Of a DNA stretch of 64,000 nucleotides, positions 56,390-64,000 are shown one piece after another; position 1 is the first letter of the stretch, and each line of letters starts with the position of its first letter. Under the pieces are notes generated by a model. It was not told where the DNA came from and made no database searches. It saw nothing but the letters and a program-made list of their open reading frames with translations. Origin of the DNA: Topomyia yanbarensis (taxonomy: Eukaryota > Arthropoda > Insecta > Diptera > Culicidae); the NCBI RefSeq assembly GCF_030247195.1, contig NC_080672.1:89042113-89106112 (forward strand), read 5' to 3'. A program made the position numbers and the translations under genes.

Positions 56390-57770
56390 TTCAAGCGTTC
56401 CGTGGTTCTGACTGTGATATTCATTCTACGGTTCAGATTATGTGCGGGCGTAGGGATTTTACTATCGCGTATATCGTCGCGAAGGGCTCGAGCGTTTGTG
56501 CTTGGACGTGTTATAAATTCTATTTTATACTCCATTCGAATATTCGTGTGTGTTCTTGAATGGTCGCGGGCGGACCGTCAATCTGACACTTGATTTTCGG
56601 TGCACGATTCAGCTAGAAGAAAGTTAGTTCTTCCACATCACTAGAGATCCCGGTCATGTCACCATGTTGAACGTGTTGCCTAGTGGATATGAGTCTCATT
56701 TTTTATTAGTCAAACTGAAGGCATGGACCTAGACTGTTAGGGTCGAAAGTGGGGACTTCCGGACGTAACCGATGATCGCTCGAACACGAGCGTTTGTAGG
56801 TTCGCTATTGAGACCGATTTTGTAAAATCGATAAGTGCCAAAACGTTCACTTAGTCATCGGGGTGCTATCCTGTTTGTTAGATCGCGGGTGCAGGTCTAT
56901 GTGGATGATCGCGAAGGGATCGAGCGTTTGTATGTTAACTTGTTTGTTGCGCGAGTTAGACTGTTTGTAACATTGTGTGCATAAATTCGATTTTATAACC
57001 GTGTGGCTATTCGCATAGTCGCGTTTATTCTTGAATGATCACGCGCGGACCGTGTACTTGATGCTCAATTTCAAGGGTATGCCATGGAGCGTGTTGTCTA
57101 ATGATTATGAGCGTCATTTTTTTGGTTCATCTGAAGGCATGAAGCTAAGCTGTTACGACTAAAGTTAGAAATTTCTGGACGTGACCGATGCATTATCGCG
57201 CTAACTTGAGCGCTTGCAGGTTCCCGCATGAGACCGCGTTTATAAGTTTTTTAGTGCTAAAACATTCGCCTAATCAACGGGTTGTTATCATGTTTGCGAG
57301 ACCGCGGGCTTTGGTGAGCGTGGGTGATCGTAAAGGTCTTAAGCGATTGTATGTTGACGTGCTACGTTCTAGAAGAGTATATACCCTGGCATACCCCATA
57401 TCAATAGAGTTTTCGGTCATGTCACCATGGATCGTGTCGACTAGTGAATATGAGCGCCATTTTTTAATGGGTCATTTGAAGGCATGATGCTACGCTGCTA
57501 GGATCGAGGGTAGACACTTCTGGACGAGACCGTTTCATGATCGCGCGCGCGGTGGGTTAATGCTTGAGACCGCGTTTGGTTCTAAAACGTTCGCTCAACG
57601 TCCGGGGTGTTAGCGATTTCGCAGGTGTTAATATGTATGGATAATTTCAATTGAACATTCACGTCTGTGAGCATGTTTGTTTTATCTCGAAGGCCACGAG
57701 CGCTTGTACGTTTTGAATGATCGAGATTGTGAGTGTACACGAGAGATTATGCATTTCATTGTGTTAGTTT
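56390..57770 (+). repeat. Satellite-like tandem repeat, period about 420 bp
   Basis: Phrases recur in order: TCGCGAAGGG-TCGAGCGTTTGT (56468, 56907, 57331 diverged, 57690 diverged), GACCGTG/CGGACCGT (56565, 57046), 'GAAGGCATG' (56716, 57132, 57476) and 'TTC(C/T)GGACG' (56757, 57174, 57516). Unit lengths are about 440, 420 and 345-375 bp. Words such as GAGCG, GATCG and CGCG make it far richer in CpG than its surroundings. No coding frame spans it. Confidence 0.75.
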
Positions 57771-57771
57771 G

Positions 57772-58140
57772 AATCTAATTTACGATATAGTAATAAAAGG
57801 AAAAATAATAATCCGAATAAAGAAAAGATGCGATGAGATTAAGTAAAAGCAAATAAATTGGAACTACTAGTGGAAAGCAAACCACTAGAAGTACAGCAAA
57901 AACAGACTAATGATGTAGAAGAAAAGCACAAATATAACATGCAATCAAACTACAGTGAAGACCCGATTTCATTAGCTTTTTTCCAGATTTTGTCAGCTTC
58001 ATATGAAAATATGTTTGATGGGCTCTAGCAGATGAACCAAGTCAAATCCGAGTGAATCCTTTCTTGAGCATCTTTTTCTTGCATTAGAGATGCAAATTAT
58101 GCAAAAATAAAAAAATTTATTTATTGTTTATTTTGTGCTG
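57772..58140. other. No gene seen
   Basis: A-rich sequence flanking the coding-like fragment at 58141. Confidence 0.35.
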
Positions 58141-58272
58141 GTGGACCCTCTTAAGAGAAGTTTCTACCACTTTGGGTTTGAAGAAATTCGAAGGGATATG
58201 CCTGGTGTGACAGTTGACAATATCGTCGAAGAGATGTTCCACGACGAGCATATCTGGGAAGGGACCAACTAA
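58141..58272 (+). CDS. Short coding-like fragment, unknown
   Basis: An open stretch of 43 codons to a TAA at 58270 reads 'RSFYHFGFEEIRRDMPGVTV' then 'DNIVEEMFHDEHIWEG'. Amino-acid make-up (aromatics, acidic and basic pairs, no low complexity) is protein-like, unlike the surroundings. There is no ATG at its beginning and no clear splice acceptor; the upstream T-rich run ends TTTGTGCTG. It could be the C-terminal end of a transposon protein or captured exon. I do not recognise it. Confidence 0.3.
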   Translation: MDPLKRSFYHFGFEEIRRDMPGVTVDNIVEEMFHDEHIWEGTN

Positions 58273-58279
58273 GTAGCGC

Positions 58280-58990
58280 CATCGGCTAGGAAGCCGCTGT
58301 GAAACTACAAGTCGGATTTTGGGAAAAATTTAATCACTGGGGAACTCTTCGCAGGTGTAGACTAGGTCCAGTTTAGTAGTATGCGACGTAGCACCTGGCT
58401 CGGGTTGTCGGGGCGCCAGTGAACCGGACGTCAGGCTTCAACGGAATCGCCGGACCGACTTCTACGGAAGCTACGCCCCACATGGAATCGCTGGACAGAC
58501 ATCAGCTCTTAAAGTCTGGCCAGTCGAGTAGGCTAGATCCACCAACGGGGACTAGATCGGGACGAAGCGGGTAGCAAAATTGCTCACGGAAACGCATATC
58601 GGTATCGGGTGAAAATCTAGTGCCAGGGAATTTACAATAGGGTACTATTCGCCAACGAGGGCTATCCGACTATATCGTGACAAAAATATGGGAGCTTATT
58701 GGCTCACTAAACAAACTCTGGTATCGAGAGAAATTCTGCTGCCGAGGAACTCTCAGTCGGAGTAGGGTAGTTCACCGCCGGATAATATCCGAGTAGATCT
58801 CGGTAAAGCTGGGAGCTAAATGGCTCAGGGTAGCGGATATCGGTGTTAGGAGAAATTCCTCCGTCGGGGAACTATCGGTAGGAGCAGGGTGAGTTAACCG
58901 TCGGGGACTATCCGAGTAGACCGTGATAAAGTCAGGAGCTGAATGACTCACGGAAACAGGAGCTAAATGGCATCTAATCGACTCACGAAG
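58280..58990 (+). repeat. Tandem repeat, period about 125 bp
   Basis: Units share GAGAAATTC(C/T)...GGGAACT, 'GGTAGGAGCAGGGT', 'ACCG(C/T)CGG', 'TATCCGAGTAGA', 'GTGATAAAG/CGGTAAAG' and 'GGAGCT(A/G)AATGGCTCA'. At least four units of declining similarity (about 58500, 58626, 58752, 58875). One stray unit is at 36186. Confidence 0.7.
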
Positions 58991-59224
58991 ACGAAGGCTA
59001 AAAAGGCAACGTAATAGATGGAGACAAGAAGAAAGAGAAGAGTCGAGAGTTACATCAAAGCTCAAAGGTGAGGTTCCAAGATAGAGCTGAAGAAAGAGGA
59101 AAAACGAATACACAACGGGTCCCTCCCCACAAAGTAATGCCTAAATGTAGTTCCGTGGAGAAAAAAGGGGAAAAAAGAGGAGTGTTAGGCACGAACGTGA
59201 GTCGTGAGTCCCACAGAGTTCTAA

Positions 59225-59330
59225 TACACCAATGAGTTGATTGGTATATGAGACTCGGCCCTCCAGGCCTTGGAGAAGTTTTCAAAGTTTGAGCGAATCC
59301 TATCCTTTTGTAAGAAACGTAAAAAGGGAA
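59225..59330 (-). repeat. Mosquito dispersed repeat (fragment)
   Basis: TATGAGACTCGGCCCTCCAGG followed by GAGAAGTTTTC and 'CCTATCCTTTTGTAAGAAACG' is a diverged piece of the 62330 family. Confidence 0.55.
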
Positions 59331-59402
59331 AATTGTCATTCGCGAGTTAGATTTTGCAGACAGAGCCGTCAATAGGAAACATCTAAGTGGCACTATCAAA
59401 CA

Positions 59403-59690
59403 CGAAAAGTTATAAATAGAGGTGTCGCGTGCCGGTTTAAATCAATTTTGACTCTTATCCTAGACGAGCAACATCATGACCATAATGGCCGAACGGTACA
59501 ATAAGCACTATGGATCTCGGCAACGTTGGCATTTGCATACACTTGAACTTATGTGACTAAATCAAATACGGATGGCTTATAAATGGAGGCGTGTCCGTTC
59601 AATCATTCGTCGCTCGCTTGCCAAACGAGCAACATGATGACTATAACTCCCGAACGCGACGGTACAATCGCTCGCGTACATCTATTCGCA
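59403..59690 (+). promoter_or_regulatory. Duplicated TATA-like segments
   Basis: Two related segments of about 110 bp start with TTATAAATAGAGG (59410) and TTATAAATGGAGG (59577). Each then carries ACGAGCAACAT-ATGAC and CGAACG...CGGTACAAT at similar distances. The TATAAA and the second copy's TCAATCATTCGTC, about 23 nt downstream, look like a core promoter with initiator. No downstream gene is recognised; an LTR or repeat promoter is possible. Confidence 0.35.
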
Positions 59691-59699
59691 CACAATTTT

Positions 59700-60545
59700 A
59701 CCGTGTGTCCGTTTCCTTGCTGTGAGCAAAGTTTATCGCGCGCTCTGCAACTCGCGCGTGCAGGCATGCGATAGGTTCGAATGGTGTACACACGATGATT
59801 TGCAATGTGGAAGGGTAGGGTGGATTCAGTTAAGAGCTGCGTTGCATTTGGATAAATTAATTAAAACTCATGTTTTCGGTTTGTAGGTACTTAAGGTAAT
59901 ATTGACACAACATACTTTTCATATCTCAAAAGTACGGGCAGACTGAGCTGGATTTGCGCCTACCGGCAGACGGATGTTAGTTGGAAATTTTGGTGGGTGT
60001 GTATATTGAGTTATGGTAAAGCAGATTCAGTTTATTTAAAAAAAGTTGCGAAGCCAATCTATAGCGATTCTTGGTAATCAACCCAGAAGTAATTCCATCG
60101 GACCAAGATAAAGCCCTGATTGTTATTGCTATCACAGGTTTGCAAGCATTCCTATTTTATATCAATCAATTTTCTTAGAGTATATTCAGCAGCACGGCGT
60201 TTAACATAAAAGTTTTAAAGAGGATTTGAAACGGAAGCAATAACGTCCTAACCAGAGGATTTTTATTTTGTATTACGAACAGTTTTGTTTCGAACTTTAA
60301 AATTGGTGTACGTTGCCGTTCTCTTTTTGCTGCTTTCGAAAAAATTTTGGAACTGTGCACTCAGGTTCGAAAGATTGGGAAAACAAATTTCGAGTCAAGA
60401 AACGACGTTAGGACACAAGGGTATCGCAAAATTAATTTTTGAGATCTCAAAGGCTTTCATATTGTGACAAATGTCAAAGTAAACTCAGATGCCAAATTTC
60501 ACAGCATTTGGACAATTCTACACCCCCGCCCACTTCGCTTGAAGT
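59700..60545. other. No gene; part of a dispersed repeat
   Basis: 60480-60545 (ACTCAGATGCCAAATTT ... CACCCCCGCCCACTTCGCTT) is the inverted relative of 62730-62795. The rest is AT-rich without coding signal. Confidence 0.4.
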
Positions 60546-61693
60546 TTTTGACATTATCACTATGGGAAAATATAATAAAAAATATATTAAATGCTAAAAA
60601 TTTTGAAGTAGCACACGGAAAATTATAATTTATGCATTTAAAAAAAATCTTAGCATTGTAATAAAAGTGTCTTTGTTTCCCGAAAACTAAGGGATCCTGG
60701 AGTTTTGGGACCTTTCGTCCAAAAAATTAGTTGTCTTAATAACCATTCTGCCCTATGCTGAAAATCATGCTTTTTTGCAGTTTTCTGATGTTAAAAACTC
60801 AGAAATCCAACGCGACCTTTGCGGCCAGAATACGAGAAGTTGAAATTCTAGGGCATTTTGTCATTCATATCCAATTTAATCATTTTCTCGTGCATATGCA
60901 TATCTCCATTTTTTCAATTAATTTTGATTAAAAGTACCTTGCTGAACGTGGAAATCCTAAGCAATAAAATAGAAGAAGATTTATTATTGGTAAAATTCAG
61001 ATACATTCATTTTTTGACATTTAGTCCCGATTCCATATTTAATCTTTAAATAGCACATAACAACTCCAGTTAGCAATACATTATTACTTAATTTACTATT
61101 TTCAGTGTGAACAATGTTCAGGAATGATATGATAAATGCTTCAGTTCAGGAAAAATACGGGAAATTGGGGTATTGGGGCATCTGATTAAAAAAATTGGTT
61201 TCTAGCCTAAATGTAAAAAAATTATGATGCTTCTGAATTTTACCGGCAACGAATCTATTTCAATTTTGTGTCTTAGAATTTTCCACGTTCAGCAAGGTAC
61301 TTTCAATAAAAATGGATTGAAGAAAAATAGAGATATATGCGCGACAAAATTATTAAATTTGATATGAATGACAAAATATTCTAGAACCCCAAGTTATCGA
61401 ATTCTGACAAAGGTCGCATAGATCCCGTTCGATTTCTGAGATTTTTTCACATCAGAAAAACTGCAAAAATGCCTGATTTTCAGCATAGAGCAGAATGGTT
61501 ATTAAGAATAAAGAATTTTTTGGACAAACTACCCTAAAACTCCAGTTTGCCTTATTTTTTGAAAACGAAAATACTTTCAAAACAATGCTAAAATTCTTTT
61601 CTTTAATAACAGGTTTAAATTACGACTTTCTGAGTGCTATAATTTAATTTAATATATTTTTCCTCATATTTTCCCATAGTACAAATGTCAAAA
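60546..61693. mobile_element. Inverted-repeat MITE, about 1.15 kb
   Basis: Arms 60546-60960 and 61275-61693 are inverted copies: TTTTGACATTATCACTATGG against TTTTGACATTTGTACTATGG at the tips, and inner blocks 'CCATTCTGCCCTATGCTGAA', 'CGACCTTTG' and 'TACCTTGCTGAACGTGG'. Arms are diverged. A related segment lies at 37440-37560. The SINE at 61694 directly abuts the right tip. Confidence 0.8.
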
Positions 61694-61845
61694 AGGGGGA
61701 GGGGCATAGCGTAGTTGGTAAATCGATTGCCGTGTACGCAGCTTACCTGGGTTCGAATCCCAACCCCGCACATAAAGTTAGAGATTTTCCAAAAGAGATT
61801 TCTCTAACCCGAAAAGAGGTTAAAACTTCTATAATTCAAAAAAAA
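61694..61845 (+). mobile_element. tRNA-derived SINE, well preserved
   Basis: Box A TAGCGTAGTTGG (61707-61718) and box B GGTTCGAATCC (61750-61760) match the RNA polymerase III consensus exactly. The tRNA-like head is followed by CCCCGCACATAAAG, a short inverted AGAGATTT...AAATCTCT-like body, and A-rich tail at about 61838. A second copy is at 3190-3350. Confidence 0.85.
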
Positions 61846-62027
61846 CCGCTTTAATCCATCTAGTGGTCCAGTGGTCTAGCCTTTCTCATTTATCCAAACT
61901 ACGATTCCATGGCTAGTTATGTTTAATATAATGGTGGAAATGTCTATTACGTATTCAGTACGATTTACACATACGACAGCTACGAACTTGAGTTGCTATT
62001 GGTCGACGCTGAAACACTTGAAACCAG

Positions 62028-62290
62028 CGGCGGATCCAGGAGGAGGGTTGGGGGTTTGGACCCCGCCAAAAACTTTCAACTTGTTAAGAAATTTTAAATT
62101 AGTTTCTCAACTCAATATCATTTCAAACCAAATTTTTCACTGGTTTTTCAGACCCACTAGGAAAATTTATTCTATAGGAATTAGAAAATTTTATCCACGT
62201 AGAGGGGTACTTGATGAGGGAAGGGTGGTTTGGGGAAGGATGGTGAGTGATGTGGGGGGTTCCCCTCACCGTATCCCCCTAACTACGACC
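62028..62290 (+). other. Possible transposon end (CGGCGGATCCAG type)
   Basis: CAGCGGCGGATCCAGGAGG followed by a G-rich run and GGACCCCGCC is a phrase commonly seen at ends of animal DNA transposons. No matching partner end was found in the window. Confidence 0.3.
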
Positions 62291-62329
62291 TAGTTAAAAT
62301 ACAGAAAACCTATGCAAGTCAAATAAATT

Positions 62330-62722
62330 GGCCCTCTGGGATTAGGTTGACGATATTCAAAGTGATTGCATAACCTTTCTATACGAGAAAGGCAAAAATG
62401 TGAATTTGCTGTGCGTCCGCACTCTTAAACCCGTACCTCCGGAACCGTAACTCGGAATTTAATGAAATTCAATAGCAGCCTATGGGAACGTTGTACCTTT
62501 CATTTGACTAAGTTTGATGAATTTGGTTAAGCCATCTCCGAGTAACGATGTGCATATTTTTGGTCACATACATACACATACATACATACCCACGCACAGA
62601 CATTTGCCGAATTCGACGAACTGAGTCGAATGGTATATGACAGAAAGCTCTCCGGGCCGGAATTAAGTTGACGATGTTCAGAGTGATTGCATAACCTTTC
62701 TATAGGAGAAAGGCAAAAAGTA
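62330..62722 (-). repeat. Mosquito dispersed repeat with CCTTTCT ends
   Basis: Two near-identical flanking phrases (GTTGACGATATTCAAAGTGATT and GTTGACGATGTTCAGAGTGATT, each followed by GCATAACCTTTCTAT-GAGAAAGGCAAAAA) bracket a unit. It contains 'CCGGAACCGTAACTCGG', 'TACCTTTCATTTGA', an ACAT microsatellite (62566-62596) and 'GAACTGAGTCGAATGGTATATGAC'. No coding capacity. This layout is widespread in mosquito genomes as I know them. Confidence 0.75.
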
Positions 62723-62869
62723 TATAAAAAAATTCAAGTGAAATGGGCGGGGTTCTAAAATTGGCCAAATAAAATTTGGCATCTGAGTTCACAAAAAAAA
62801 AACTATAATCACAAGTCCTAGTACAAGTGTAGATTCAACCACATTCATTAGTCAGTCTGTTGATATGCA

Positions 62870-63480
62870 TTGTTTCCCGGTCGTTGGCGTGTTGATCGCA
62901 ATCCAATTTCTTACCGAAGTGTTTCTAGGGTTGGTACCCTAGGCTCAAAATTAGTTCAAATGCCTGTAGGTTTCACACAAGAAAGTCAACAATTAATCAT
63001 TGGTTTATTCGTCATTAGGGCGAAAAAGCTGTTCCCTGTACTGTGCGGTCAATCTATCTCCGAGAAGGTTACAAATGTCATTGAGCAAACAAACGAGCTA
63101 AATGAAACTTCGAACAACGAAAACCGGTCAGATTTCAGGTCAGACCAGGTGCTGACCAAACTCGATGGATGTGTCTTAATCGGCGATGAAACTTATGCGA
63201 AAGCCGATTCCATGTAGATCCCGCAGCTCAAATTTTGCAAGACTCATGTTTGAAGTTTGATTTTGCAGATAAATTGTCTAAAAAAAATGTAGCTTGGCAA
63301 GGTACCTGTTGTGACGGACAAGACTAGGAAGTGCATAAGAGGGTGTCCCTCAATAAACGGATTTCGCCTTTTATGAAATCCTACGATGGTCCAGTTACGT
63401 TATAGCCGGATCTAGCCAATAATCAGAAACGGTTATAAGTCTATGTCTAGCAACTATAGAGGAATACTTTAACAGCTAAC
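62870..63480 (+). pseudogene. ITmD37E-type transposase remnant
   Basis: A 115-codon frame (62870-63217) contains 'FRSDQVLTKLDGCVLIGDET' followed by YAKAD, matching the first catalytic block (MDDETYVKAD) of the mosquito DD37E group of the IS630-Tc1-mariner superfamily; one Asp has become Gly. After frameshifts the second region reads 'FDFADKLSKKNVAWQGTC' (DKF.KK.MVWQ.IC in relatives). It then reads 'LNKRISPFMKSYDGPVTL', a stop where F/W is expected, and 'PDLANN' (WPDLASCHY, second catalytic Asp). The third catalytic Glu region is not recognisable. TIRs were not found. It would have cut and pasted DNA at TA sites. Confidence 0.75.
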
Positions 63481-64000
63481 AGTTTATTAAAAGAAAGACA
63501 AAAATTTGTCACAATTTTGTCGAAATCCCCGTTTCGTCAGCCTAAAATAAACGAAGGAGCTAATTGCAATATCTAATAACCTCAATTAATAAAAATCAGT
63601 GAACAATTTTTGGTATGAAATAATTTTGAATTTGAAACTAATTTGAAATTGAAACTAATTTAAAATTGCTCAACAAGTCGTAAATTTTCGAAAGGGAGGT
63701 GATCCGCTACGACAACTACAGGTGTTGCAATAATTAAAAGGAAGCGATCAAATTTTAAAGGGAACAGATTTTATGTATGATTAGATGTTCTGGAATGAAA
63801 GAATGCATGTAGTATTCTGAATGCTATTGCAAGATGGGACACAAAAATTTAAATCCCTCAAAGTGCTATAATAAAACTCGAACGAATTATCGTAAATATT
63901 GCTAAAACCTAAATGGATTAAAATGTTCAAATGATATAATTCTACATTTTCTGCACGACAAACAAGCGAATAATATTCTGAGAAGTACTGCCTAGTTTGC
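63481..64000. other. No gene seen
   Basis: AT-rich sequence with no recognisable coding or repeat structure. Confidence 0.4.

Noticed and set aside
61700..61775. Functional tRNA gene with consensus boxes A and B
   Set aside because: The 3' half runs into a SINE body and A-rich tail, and a second degenerate copy exists at 3190; SINE is the better reading.
1..64000. Endogenous viral element
   Set aside because: I found no frame with recognisable viral capsid, glycoprotein or polymerase motifs; all polymerase-like motifs belong to non-LTR retrotransposons. A profile search would be needed to exclude short fragments.

Overview
This window looks like accessory (intergenic or giant-intron) DNA from a mosquito (Culicidae, Aedes-like or a related culicine). 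It is AT-rich, and I see no intact protein-coding gene. What it holds is a dense, nested mosaic of transposable elements and their decay products. The mosquito assignment is inference from repeat types I recognise: jockey/Juan-like and I-clade non-LTR retrotransposons, RTE-clade reverse transcriptase, an ITmD37E-type transposase, many MITEs with long terminal inverted repeats (TIRs), tRNA-derived SINEs, and the mosquito repeat carrying 'ACTTCCGGTTCCGG' and 'GCCTTTCTC' ends. No species call can be made from the sequence alone.

Layout. 0-11.7 kb: a non-LTR endonuclease ORF leaving the left edge on the minus strand, a 1.46-kb TIR element, a SINE, a possible minus-strand mini-exon (4.36 kb), a small reverse-transcriptase remnant, a 1.8-kb foldback element whose arms are 21-22-bp tandem repeats, a tRNA-like inverted repeat, and an RTE reverse-transcriptase remnant. 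11.8-25.5 kb: a 1.57-kb TA-flanked element, a candidate untranslated exon near 18 kb, a TTAA-flanked MITE, two further MITEs, a zinc-knuckle Gag-like ORF and a decayed I-clade element on the minus strand. 28.1-34.9 kb: a 6.8-kb interval bracketed by CAGGGC termini and a 7/8-matching 8-bp repeat (hAT-like). It contains at least three broken histone H3 copies and four histone-type 3' stem-loops. One H3 unit carries a TTAA MITE, and a neighbouring copy provides an approximate uninserted comparison.

37-47.5 kb: an element with GC-rich ACCGC-type ends holding a mosquito repeat, then a largely single-copy-looking stretch, then an internally deleted jockey-type retrotransposon. In that copy ORF1 is joined to the RNase H end of ORF2. 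Its last codons are split by a 1.96-kb TA-flanked element that itself carries another MITE. 48.4-50.7 kb: a very large near-perfect hairpin. 52.6-52.9 kb: two possible small minus-strand exons. 54.7-64 kb: another TIR element, two tandem-repeat fields (periods near 420 bp and 125 bp), duplicated TATA-like segments, an inverted-repeat MITE abutting a SINE, and a decayed ITmD37E transposase.

The genes present do not form a pathway. The non-LTR fragments are relics of target-primed retrotransposition, and the MITEs are non-autonomous cut-and-paste elements that depend on transposases encoded elsewhere. If host exons exist here, the best candidates lie on the minus strand (4.36 kb and 52.65-52.90 kb), which would make much of the window intronic; that is inference.
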